From Sepioteuthis lessoniana (Eukaryota; Mollusca; Cephalopoda; Myopsida; Loliginidae), in assembly GCA_963585895.1 (NCBI GenBank), contig OY757904.1:161801242-161865241 (forward strand): 64,000 nt of DNA, given 5' to 3'. A program made the position numbers and the translations under genes. Every line of letters starts with the position of its first letter. The first letter of the stretch is position 1. Positions 54,889 through 64,000 of this stretch are shown one piece after another. Under the pieces are notes generated by a model. The model was not told the DNA's origin. It searched no databases and saw only the letters and a list, made by a program, of their open reading frames with translations.

Positions 54889-56828
54889 TTCGTGGTTTGT
54901 GGCTAACACAGTTGTGACGAAAAATCCATTCATTGGACCCATTTCCTCTTTAACAAGTTGGCCACAAAAAAATGTAGAAAAATTAGAACAAGCAATATAG
55001 TTTTTCAGCGACCAATCCCTTTGAGAGTTCAAGAGTGTAGGGGTGAGTGTTTGAGCGGGAGGAATGGATACTTAAGTCAAAAAGCTTTTTAGCAGACGAT
55101 TTTAAGTAAATTATCACATCGTTCAGCGATCTTGGTAAAAGTGTGACATTCGCAGAATACGGGCTTCTATCGTTCCCCAATGGTTGGGGGGACTAAACAC
55201 ATACACATGATGACAGATATGGTAAAAACAAATGGTGAAGAGAAAGAGAGAGAGGGGGGAGGTATAAGGGAAATTCTACTGCGTATAGAAAGCCCATTAA
55301 TAGAGAAAGAAATCATCTAAATCAGTCGGTGGTGTTGGTAATAAGAAGGAAAAAAACAGAAAGGAAACACATAAAACATTAACAACCCCCCCCCCAAAAA
55401 AAAACGCTGAAAAAGTTTCTTTAGCCACAGTAGGAGATGTGAAAGTCAGTCGGACAGGAATGCAGGTTAGGGAGTACACGTCTAAGTCTCCCATTAAAGG
55501 AGGGTTCATTATGTCCGTCTCACACCACCACAACACACATCAAAATCTTTTCGATACTAAAAGTACTTTAATAAAGGAACAAAATACCAAATATCGATAG
55601 AAAAAACCCTTTGATCATATCTGAGCCAACATTCTAAATAATCAATGTTTGATAAAATTCATTTTAAATCAATATGAATGGCTCCAATAACTCGCAAGCC
55701 ATTGTAATTTCCGTTAATTTGCTAGTAATGATCAAAACATTACATCGAAATGCAACACTTATATTTACTGTTTAGATAAGAGTGCATTTCACTCATATGC
55801 TTAACTTTTTCCTGAACAGTTACAGTTAATTCCACAAAGAAGAAATTTATCATCGTCCATAATTTAGGACACAGAGTGGCTGGGAGGAGGGTTAATAAAT
55901 AAAGCCGAATTGTTGGTAGTTGAAGACGTAATTTGAAGATTCAACTGATAAGAAAAACAAAAGAATTCAGCAAATAATTGAAAGTATTACATTTCTATAA
56001 ATTTTGTTGTATATTAGCGCGGAATTAACGGAGATTTTCATAGGTGTAATTTTCTGTCAATCACCTTTTCATTCACTTAATCTGGTTCATAGGACTTGGG
56101 TTGCCGGTTGTAACTGAGTAATCACTTAACGAAGTCTTAAACAGGTTTATTCCGACCTAACTTTGGTGATCTATCGAAAATCGGTGCTTTCAGAGCGACT
56201 TTAGTCGAGTACAAGCTCAGAAGTATTGAGAACCCAATAAAGACCGAAGTCAGCATCAATAATCTGCTAACCTGGTAAATGAAATGCCCAATTACGAACT
56301 ATTTATTGGTTGATAAGCACAATACATTTGTACTTGTTCCTCGAGATTCGTCCCCCGGGCAACACCTCCTTATCACACTATAAGGGTAACGGTGAGATAC
56401 CTGCAACAATATGCTGATGAAACCGAACCATTTTTTACACCCACTTGTGCTCAAATGTGTGTGTTTACCTACATAAAAAAAAAAACGGAATAAACAACTG
56501 AGAGAAAATCCCGCCTCAAAGTTTCTTTTACTTTTAATCAAACTGCGCGACATTATCGACACAATATTTAATTAATTCCTAACTATAAAGGGTGACTCAA
56601 AATTTTAGAGAATTTGACAATGGAAAAATAATTATTTGCTCTGACACCGTATTTTTCTCACTATCGTTTGAATTTGTCTCTTGTCTTCTATTTGCAAAAT
56701 GGTTCACAAATGAGTACGACAACATGAAGCAGAAGTCAACGTTCGTTTCGCGCATGCGCTGTTCAATTTCTCCAAAATTTTTAGTAACATCTTATTTGTT
56801 TTTCTTTCTCTATCAATCTGTTTGTCTG

Positions 56829-56829
<1 letters not shown>
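54889..56829. other. No recognised gene
   Basis: Frames at 54983-55180, 55297-55536 and 56299-56562 have no recognisable domain. A (GA)n-rich stretch lies at 55240-55260. Otherwise unmatched. Confidence 0.4.

Positions 56830-56879
<50 letters not shown>
56830..56879. repeat. (AC)25 microsatellite
   Basis: Uninterrupted AC units abutting a SINE body. Confidence 0.97.
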
Positions 56880-56882
<3 letters not shown>

Positions 56883-56883
<1 letters not shown>

Positions 56884-57265
56884 TTTACCCATAGCTAGAG
56901 GTAGAACAGACAGATTCGTGTCTTTGTGCCTGGGCACTGGAGATTTCCTCCGGCCTGAGGGGGCCGTCTCCCCAGGCTTTTACCTCCGTCGGGGAGGGGC
57001 AGTTAATTGCTTGGCGCCTGAGGCGTCCCTAATAAGAGGAATGCCGACGGAGCCGAAGGTATTTTTGGCAATGCCGGACGCGTGTGGGCTTCGGCCCTGC
57101 AACCGGACCTACCTTAAAAGCGGCCTTGTGCCAGATTTGTTCACTGGTTGGGCGTATGTTAAATACCGACAGATTCGTATCTTTCTTTAGCGCAAAGTAA
57201 AACACAAACAGCTTCGTCCAGGTTTTGAACTTGTACCTCCGATTCCATTTCCTATGACGTTACCC
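56883..57265 (-). mobile_element. tRNA-derived SINE (19941 family), antisense, split by a GC-rich insertion
   Basis: Left part: tttacccatagctagaggta and gacagattcgtgtcttt. Right part: gacagattcgtatctttct, aagtaaaacacaaacagctt, ggttttgaacttgtacctcc (inverted box B) and attccatttcctatgacgtt. Between lies a 242-bp GC-rich block. Confidence 0.8.
56926..57167. mobile_element. 242-bp GC-rich insertion with 17-bp flanking direct repeats
   Basis: Flanked by gacagattcgtRtcttt at 56909-56925 and 57168-57184 (one mismatch). GC content is far above the surroundings. It contains inverted runs such as ggcctgagggggcc and palindromic gtgcctgggcac at its left edge (56926-56937). There is no tail, no clear Pol III boxes and no long frame. 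The 17-bp duplication suggests LINE-type insertion of an unknown short element. A segmental transfer from another locus is possible. Confidence 0.7.
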
Positions 57266-57639
57266 GAAACGCGTTTTTTTTCTTTTTAATGAGAGGACCC
57301 ATGCGAATACACAGGGGCAAAGTGAAAAATCACTTCAGTCACTGAGACCCACTGTCACATTGTCACCGGACGACTGCGACCATTTCACATTGATACAATG
57401 CCGTAGGGTTGGAATCCCAAGACCCAGGCTTGTTTCATTTTTAATTTGTCATATCCTATCAGAAGACTTGAACAAAGCTGAAGAAAATGGACAGATCCCA
57501 CACTTTAATCCCTGTTAAAAACCTGAGTAATTTGTTTCTGTTTGGTTTTAGTGTCATTAATCTATGCCATTCTGTTCTTGATTTATCAATCAATGAAATA
57601 TTAAATTATTTATCTGAATAAATATCAAGCTGTGATGCT
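57266..57639. other. No recognised gene
   Basis: Mixed composition, no matched repeat. Confidence 0.4.
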
Positions 57640-57775
57640 TAACAAGTTCGCTAGAGTAGGGAGTTTACTATCAGATGCAGTTTAGTATCATACCCGAGAC
57701 TCCCATTTTTTGGGGGGGGGTCTTACCTCTCAGCAAGAGGAGATAAAGTCAGTGCATTTTAAGCCCCACCGACAG
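57640..57775 (-). repeat. DMR 5' module and core start, minus strand
   Basis: Inverted: cagatgcagtttagtatcat (core start), ggggggggtcttacctctca, aagaggagataaagtcagtg and cccaccgacagggcgt (one 5'-module unit). Confidence 0.72.
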
Positions 57776-58547
57776 GGCGTACAAATTTAATGCTTTTCAT
57801 TGAATAATTTGTTTTAAATTTGATTAATAAAATTTTCTTCAATCAAATGCTTCTTCTTTTTTTTACAGTTTTTTTAGGGGTGGGGGATAACTTAATTTTG
57901 ATTCAGGGATTATCTATTGAACAATTGCTGTCGTGTATATATCTACTTGTAAAATTTTCTCAATATTTCAATTATCTTTATGATATTATTATTTGTAACC
58001 TCAATTTTTCTCGACACAATTGAGCCTAAACGCTGAAAAGGGTTCTCTTTTGACGTCTAAATAAAATATAAAATTCAAATAATCGACAAAACATGTTTCA
58101 TTCTAACAAATTCATAAATTTGTCACAAACCCATTCCAAAAGTTTTTTCTGTGGTTTAGAATTCACTAATTGTTGTCTTCAAAAGAATTTCAATCTTATC
58201 TTGCCATCTTATGAAAAAAGAAGATATTTTCTCTATTAAAAAATATTGTCAAAATTAACGTAACAAATTTTATCGCCTCCTGGCGGTTGTTGGAATAGTT
58301 ATTGAGCAAACAAGAACAAGTAACCCCATATAATTTTTACTTAAAAGTAAATGGAAGCTATTAAATTGATGGTATTGAGTAAATAATTTTGATTATAAAA
58401 AACATATCGGGGATATAAAAAACCTGCTTCCCAATGAGACAAGTTGATTGATGAACATTGAAGAAATATACCGAAGAAATAAATTTAACCCAGGCGAATT
58501 AATTGGAAGCAAAAATAAATGAAGCACTAATAAAATGTTGCTTACCA
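57776..58547. other. No recognised gene
   Basis: AT-rich, no matched repeat. Confidence 0.4.
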
Positions 58548-58565
58548 TTGATGAAACTTGTTAGT

Positions 58566-58691
58566 AATTTACAAAGCTCTTTGCTTCGATGTGGCACAAG
58601 CCCGAATGAATGGGGCGCCCAATGAGACTCGAACTCACTCGTGAGGGTTTGCTAGTCTAGCTTGCTAACCGTTACACCACCAGAGGTGCCC
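58566..58691 (-). mobile_element. Short tRNA-derived SINE with perfect 18-bp target duplication
   Basis: On the minus strand the head gggcacctctggtggtgtaa, cggttagcaagctagac, then gagtgagttcgagtctcatt (box B) and gggcgcccc is almost a whole tRNA, with acceptor arms GGGCACC and GGCGCCC pairing at all but one position. About 45 bp of body follow. The direct repeat ttgatgaaacttgttagt is at 58548-58565 and 58692-58709 without a mismatch, so the insertion is young. The total of 126 bp is unusually short for a SINE. Confidence 0.85.
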
Positions 58692-58709
58692 TTGATGAAA
58701 CTTGTTAGT

Positions 58710-58955
58710 CGTGTTTTAAGTGTTCGCCAATGGCCTGGGAAACTGGGGTTCAATCCCAGGTCGAGTCATACCAAAGACTCAAAAATGGTACTCGATGCGG
58801 CCTTGCTTAACTCTCAGTATTATAAGGTACGTATCAAGGGTAAAGTGGAGCAATCCAAGGAAACGAGTTGCGCTCTTCGCTATGACTCGGTGTAGGAGCT
58901 ATTGAAAAGGGAAGCTTCGGGTCGCCTTCGATTAAGGTCGCTAACTTTACTAACT
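58710..58955 (+). mobile_element. tRNA-derived SINE, second family, sense
   Basis: ggggttcaatcccaggtcga (box B, 58744), gtcataccaaagactcaaaa, tacgtatcaagggtaaagtg, ggagctattgaaaagggaag and cttcgggtcgccttcg match the 26060 and 36007 copies in sense. The first ~25 bp of the tRNA head appear lost. Confidence 0.85.
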
Positions 58956-60530
58956 TAGTAGTAAAGGATGTTAAGGCAGTTTAGAAAGCGTAAACAGCAA
59001 TGAAACTATAGGTGGCGCTCTATGGACGAGATGTATCTGTTCTTGTTAATTATACACACATATCATATATCAAAAGTCTTTTGATGAAATTATAGGAAAT
59101 TCTTACTTTCTTGCTGTTCAGCGATAATATGGCGCCAGTGGGAGCCAAGCGGAATGTACTGGAAATTAAATATTTCTCTAATAATGAACATGTTTCGAGG
59201 AACTACTGTAGTTGATTCTGATATCAGAATAATTATAGGGAGGGGAGGCAGAAATGAGAAATTCAGTGGAATACACACCAAACGATATCATAGATAACTG
59301 AAGGATTAAACATTTATTTAAAGTGTTTTTGTTTTTTGTCGTTTTTTTTCCATTAATAAAATAGAACCTTCAAAGGTTTACAAGATTCATCTAAAACAGT
59401 TTCATAAAACGACCTCAGCACTAGGAAATGTCATTATTTGAATGCATTTGAATATAGTTTAGCGTTCTTAATTAGGATTGTAAGTTTTTTAATCGTATTT
59501 TTATACTTTTTGTTTAAACGTTCCTATTGTTTTTGCATTCGGCTACCATTAAGTAAATATCACAAAATGGAAATAAAAAGCTTCCGATAAAATTAGAACT
59601 CACATCCCTTATCCTTAGAAGCCTATCTATTTACTTAATGTTCGTTAATCATCCTGAAAAATTCAATAATCATTTTATTTAAAAATGATTATTATCTATT
59701 GTTTGTTTGTCATGCTTCCTCGAGCATCTCCACTTTTTACTATCTTCTCACATTAACCTTAAAAAAAGAATCTTCAAGTAGAACACTATAAATACTATAT
59801 TTATATACAGATGAACGCTTAAATAATTCATCTGATAGTTTCCAAAAATATGCCCTCTTCAATTAATTTCTAATCATTATTTCTAATTTAATCTAAATGT
59901 ATTTAACACTATTTCTATTTTTGATCTGATTCGGCAATTTGTTCCAAAAATATATTACTCAATTAGCAAAACAATTCAATTGGTTAGTAGACCTTCTTTT
60001 TTTTATTTCACGATAGCAAATTTTAAATTGTAAGAAATTCCTTAATCATTTTGAAAGTTCCAATTAAATCACCTCAGATTCTTTTTTTCTAATAAATTAT
60101 TCAAGTTCTGTAATGAAAAAAAAAAAAAAAAGATCAAAAATCAATAACAAATGTAAAATAACGAATGTTATGGTTTATTAACATAATTCGGAAAATTTAC
60201 GTATCAACTACAAACATTGAAAACGGGATGATGGGAAAATACCTTTATAGCTGCATTTGAATGAAATTTTCTTGAGAGCTTTGATATTCAGCAAAGTTCC
60301 ATCACAATCAAACGGATTTTTTAAGGGTTTAAAAAATGAAAATGATTTGTACATTATGATTAAAAAAAAAAAATAACAAAAAATATGGAAAAGTTTAATC
60401 AAAGAGATTTGGACGAGTTTGACGCTTTATTGTTAAACATACAACATTCTAAATTTTGATGTATTTGAGATGCTATGCAAAGTTGACAAAAAAATGTGCT
60501 CTGTGCGTGAATCGAAGGTTTTTATTGTTT
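58956..60530. other. No recognised gene
   Basis: The minus-strand frame at 59090-59281 ends IAEQQES before gtaagaat (a possible donor near 59105), but no domain is recognised. The rest is AT-rich. Confidence 0.35.
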
Positions 60531-60531
60531 A

Positions 60532-60705
60532 TAATTTATCAACTTTAGTGGGTTATTCAATGCCAAAGCAATCCTTGGAGAAGAAAAATAGTGATGCTAT
60601 TTAACCCACAGCAAGGGACGTAAGATGGACCATACCTTTCCAAAGAGTATTAGTCTGAAAGTGAACATAATAGCGCGCCTAGGATTTGAACTCGCTTACT
60701 ACGAA
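60532..60705 (-). mobile_element. SINE of the aaataacc-tail family, antisense
   Basis: Tail gggttattcaatgccaaagc (60551) and cttggagaagaaaaatagtg, then ccatacctttccaaagagta and the inverted box B ggatttgaactcgcttacta (60682). It stands head-to-head with the next SINE. Confidence 0.75.
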
Positions 60706-60995
60706 GGAGGTGCTCGTGATGTAATGGATATCAAAGTAGGAAATGAAAAACAGCAACCAGATTTGAAATCTTGGACGAGTCTGTTTGCATTTCACATAGC
60801 ACTCATGGCGCCTTAGGAAAAGGTATGAATCCGGCAATTCTTTTTCTAGCTATGGGTAAAATAGTAGGGCAAACTGGGCTCTTTGACCTTGACATTACAA
60901 CCAGTTAAGGAGAAGAAAAACTCTGAATTCAAACCTGTTAAGCTCTGTTTGAAAATTGACCTTGTGTCGCATCCAGCTCGTGCAGAGAGCTTCGG
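60706..60995 (+). mobile_element. tRNA-derived SINE (19941 family), sense
   Basis: gctcgtgatgtaatggatat (box A region), tagctatgggtaaaatagta, aaactctgaattcaaacctg, then ttgaaaattgaccttgtgtc. Box B is eroded (agatttgaaatcttg). Confidence 0.8.
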
Positions 60996-61359
60996 GAAAT
61001 ACAAACTATGATCTCGTAGTCCAACCATTACGCCAGGGGAACTCCCTCGGAAGAAAAGGTTGTATGAATTTTTGCTGCAACCACTTGTGAGCAGCACAAA
61101 GCAAGATCGCTGATTGACCGAAGGAGTTGAAAGAAAATTCGTCTTCAGGTAAATAACGTTCATCATGTTACGTTAACCAATTTAACGTAACACGTTTAGA
61201 CAGTAAATGCTCGTAGACGAGAAACTTATATGTTAATATAAAAACTGAATTTAATTCCATATTTTTACTGAAAAGGTAACTTTTTTATGATTACAATTTA
61301 CGGATAAAGTAACAGAAGTAAAAGTGCCGTAAGAGATTGGAAAGTTCCAATTCTATTTG

Positions 61360-61362
<3 letters not shown>
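60996..61362. other. tRNA-like head remnant, otherwise nothing recognised
   Basis: At 61010-61050 the minus strand reads ccctggcgtaatggttggac (box A-like) with no box B. Beyond is AT-rich. Confidence 0.35.
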
Positions 61363-61410
<48 letters not shown>

Positions 61411-61440
61411 GTATATATATATGTGTGTGTGTGTGTGAGT
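61363..61440. repeat. (AC)n(AT)n(GT)n self-complementary tract
   Basis: AC units pass into AT and then GT, so the whole tract can fold on itself. Confidence 0.95.
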
Positions 61441-61474
61441 GTGTATTAGTACCTTCACACACATATACCATTTA

Positions 61475-62115
61475 TTATGAAGATTACTCCATCTTGTTTA
61501 AAAGACATGAACTCTGTTTTACTTGAGTTCGCGTTGAGGCCAATGCTTCAGGCTATGCAGTTGGGATTCTACAAGCCTTTAAAATTAATAGACCAGTTCA
61601 CATACCTCGGTATCAATATCTCATCTATTGAAAGTGATGTAAACTTACGAATAGAAAAGCTATCGACTGCTATTGACTAGTCATCGATCATGTGTAAATC
61701 TGATCTCTCTAATAGAATAAAACGGGATTTCTCACCGTCACTGTGTCGGTACTACTGAATGGTTGAACCACCTGTTTAGTTGCACAAAACGCTTGGAGAA
61801 AAGCTAGAGAAGAACTACACAAGAATGCTGCGTGTTGTTGTGAGCAAACCCTGCAAACAGGGCCACTTGCTTCCCATCTCACAAACTGTCCAAGTAAAAA
61901 AACAAGATATGCTGAGCACTACTGAAAAAGCAGGGACAGATCCATAAGCGATGTTTTTCAGAGGACTTTAACTTATGGACACGCCAGTGTTGGCTTACCA
62001 GGTAAGACTTCATTTATCAACTCTGTGCGGACATTGGATGCAGTCTAGAAGACTTGCTTAAGTCGATAGTCGAAAGAGACAAATGCCAAGAGAGAGAAAA
62101 AGGAGGAGTCAAGAG
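61475..62115 (+). mobile_element. RTE-like LINE 3' end, sense, decayed
   Basis: Reads LIDQFTYLGINISSIESDVN (61588-61647), then LSTAID-stop, CKSDLSNRIKRDF (61694-61732), KLEKNYTRMLRVVVSKPC, ISQTVQVKK and EDLLKSIVERDK-like traces. Six or more stops or shifts. The (AT)n at 62138-62174 takes the place of the (GAT)n tail. Confidence 0.75.
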
Positions 62116-62132
62116 AAATCGTGGTATCAAAA

Positions 62133-62179
<47 letters not shown>

Positions 62180-62239
62180 AGTTCATTTCCTATAACGTCC
62201 TAATGTTAAAAGTCGCTATGTTGACATTGCTTGAGATGA

Positions 62240-62475
62240 ACCAGATATCCTGTGTACTACAGGAGAAATAAGAACGAACTCATAAGCGATGTTCTCCCGT
62301 GGACTCCTACAAATGGACACACCAGTCTTAGCCGACCAGGAAAGACTTACATGCATTAATTCTGTGCAGACACTGGATGCAGTCTAGAGGACCTGCTAAA
62401 AGCAATGGTCGATAAAGACGAATGGCAAGAGAGTCTAGGGAACTCCAAGCTATCAGCTCGACTTGATGATATATA
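62240..62475 (+). mobile_element. Second RTE-like LINE 3' end, sense
   Basis: gaacgaactcataagcgatg, ctcccgtggactcctacaaa, acactggatgcagtctagag, gacctgctaaaagcaatggt and tcgacttgatgatatatat repeat the block of the copy just upstream (61475-62115) in the same direction. Either a tandem duplication or two insertions into a favoured site. Confidence 0.72.
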
Positions 62476-62560
62476 TATATACCCACTCAACAATGTATTT
62501 GAATTTATATGAATATGTATAATTATATGACTATATAGATATACTGATTGTATATGTGAA

Positions 62561-62738
62561 AATTATGAAGTCTCTTCTCCTCATCCAAGCTCTAGGTTTA
62601 ATAGCATCACTGCTGTTCGTCTACAAAGATGTCTTTGATATTAAATAACCCGCGAAGGTTGATATGCTCTTAAAAAACAAAGAAAGAAAGATATACATAT
62701 ACATGTGTATATATATATACAGAGAAATAGAGAGAAAT

Positions 62739-62826
<88 letters not shown>

Positions 62827-62973
62827 GTATATGTATATCTTTCTTTCTTTCTTTCTTTGTTTTTTAAGAGCATATCTACCTTCGCGGGTTATTTAATATC
62901 AAAGACATCTTTGTAGACGAACAGCAGTGAAACTATTAAACCTGGATCTTGGGTGGGGATAAGAGACTTCATA

Positions 62974-62976
<3 letters not shown>
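62561..62976. repeat. Tail-to-tail inverted SINE pair (~140-bp arms) around AC/AT microsatellites
   Basis: The left arm 62561-62700 has ttgatattaaataacccgcg, aaggttgatatgctctt and aaaaaacaaagaaagaaag. The right arm 62830-62976 holds the exact inverse, ending in gggttatttaatatcaaaga, tctttgtagacgaacagcag and aagagacttcataat. The arms match nearly base for base. The loop (about 62700-62830) is (AC)n(AT)n with palindromic gtatat ends. Confidence 0.88.
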
Positions 62977-63008
<32 letters not shown>

Positions 63009-64000
63009 CAGAGAAAAAGAAATACACACATAAACGCACATACACACACTCACACACACACACATATATAATTAGATTTATACATATAACATACATACAC
63101 ACCACACGCGCATATACATATATACACACAAGTATAGGTGAAGACACCTCTCTATATAAATTCATCTATAAATGTATGTTCATTTCTTCATGCCCTTATA
63201 GATGGACTCTTACTCTAATAAGGCAGTTTTGAAACTTGATAAGTAAACTGATTTCCCTGGATAGTTGAATGAACTTTTGGGGGGTTATTGGGACCCCTCT
63301 ACCTCTTCTGAGGGCGTCCAGAATATTTTGGTTAAACTATCTTAACTGATATCAACTAAAAGATTTAAGAGTTTGTTTTTTTATTGAGAAAGGTTTTCTG
63401 ATAATTTCATATATCATTGTTGGAATAACATGAAATATTATCAGACTCGAAGTTAAATCCCTTTTCCAATGCAGGTTTTCACAATTCTTTATTACATTGG
63501 GAGTAATTATCCTTATCCTATACTAATCGATGATATGTTTGCAAGGGGTTTCAACTTTTTCTAGCCTGGCAAGTCAATGATTTTACTCGTAGTCGTAGAA
63601 GAAAAAACGGGTTCATGCGTTTCAAACAGACGGCTAAATAAAAGATCGATAAATAAAAGATCGGTGAATAATCCAGATTGTAGCAAGTTTTTCTCTTTGA
63701 ATAAATCCAGAACCATTGCAAGAGTAGTTTCTCGTGTAATGGTTCTGGACTGTGACACTGAACAATGTATTTTAACTTGATATCTGATATAGAAGTACAT
63801 GACACCAAAATTCAAAACCCATTTTTCCCTGGTCTGACGTTTTCTTAACAAAGAACATTGTAACATAAGCATAATTTTATGTCTCCATCGTCCTATCTGT
63901 TTGTTGAATGCATCTTGGAATAAAATATTTTTGATTTTGTGGTTTATTTACGTATCTCCAATTCCACAAGCAAATTTCTTTTTACTATTTTAATAAAATA
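62977..64000. other. Microsatellites, then no recognised gene
   Basis: (GA)n and (AC)n at 62992-63064. An 11-bp perfect inverted repeat, ccagaaccatt (63707-63717) and aatggttctgg (63738-63748), lies in an otherwise unmatched sequence. No domain in any frame. Confidence 0.4.

Noticed and set aside
58590..58690. Possible genuine tRNA gene on the minus strand
   Set aside because: Near-complete tRNA fold, but flanked by a perfect 18-bp target duplication with a short body, and an acceptor mismatch. A retroposon fits better.
59090..59281. Host exon ending IAEQQES before GTAAGAAT (minus strand)
   Set aside because: Same reasoning: plausible donor, no domain, low-complexity N-terminal part.

Overview
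The window looks like part of a large, AT-rich, repeat-dense mollusc genome, most likely a cephalopod of the octopus type. The evidence is a dense set of tRNA-derived SINEs resembling the tRNA-derived retroposons known from octopus, RTE-like LINEs ending in (GAT)n, mariner elements, long AC/AT/AG microsatellites, and a single class C GPCR exon bounded by a canonical splice donor. The species call is inference. I see no prokaryotic features, no CRISPR array and no rRNA. No tRNA-like sequence here is clearly a real tRNA gene rather than a SINE head.

Only one convincing host coding exon is present. It is a minus-strand first coding exon (22089 down to 21690) with a signal peptide and the start of a metabotropic-glutamate-receptor-like Venus-flytrap domain, ending in GTAAGT. 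A CT-rich, low-repeat block about 20 kb upstream on the same strand (42263-42800) also ends in a strong splice donor and could be its non-coding first exon. If so, most of the window is intron of this receptor gene.

The rest is a layered record of transposition. 1-2.5 kb: minus-strand CR1/Jockey-like LINE split by an ~0.8 kb insertion. 2.5-4.5 kb: 48-bp minisatellite split by a 5'-truncated RTE-like LINE whose YADD tyrosine codon is a stop. 5.5-6.1 kb: SINE with a 20-bp target duplication and a 142-bp LINE insertion with a twin-priming-type inversion. 8.0-9.6 kb: GC-rich LTR-like island with its own 48-bp array. 11.4-15.4 kb: decayed Ty3/gypsy element. 16.0-17.7 kb and 50.2-51.6 kb: LINEs with a restriction-like endonuclease, arranged head-to-tail. 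22.4-24.0 kb: 95-bp minisatellite with an embedded 60/120-bp higher-order array. 30.2-31.0 and 37.5-38.4 kb: two internally deleted mariners, one carrying telomere-like repeats. 45-48 kb and 56.8-63 kb: nested SINEs, inverted repeats and RTE fragments.

The main unexplained structure is a recurrent composite repeat, here called the DMR (dual-minisatellite repeat). It has about eleven copies in 64 kb. A 60-95 bp minisatellite module is followed by a conserved core of ~190 bp, then a 48-bp minisatellite module, then a conserved ~120-bp tail. It has no coding capacity and fits no class I recognise with confidence.
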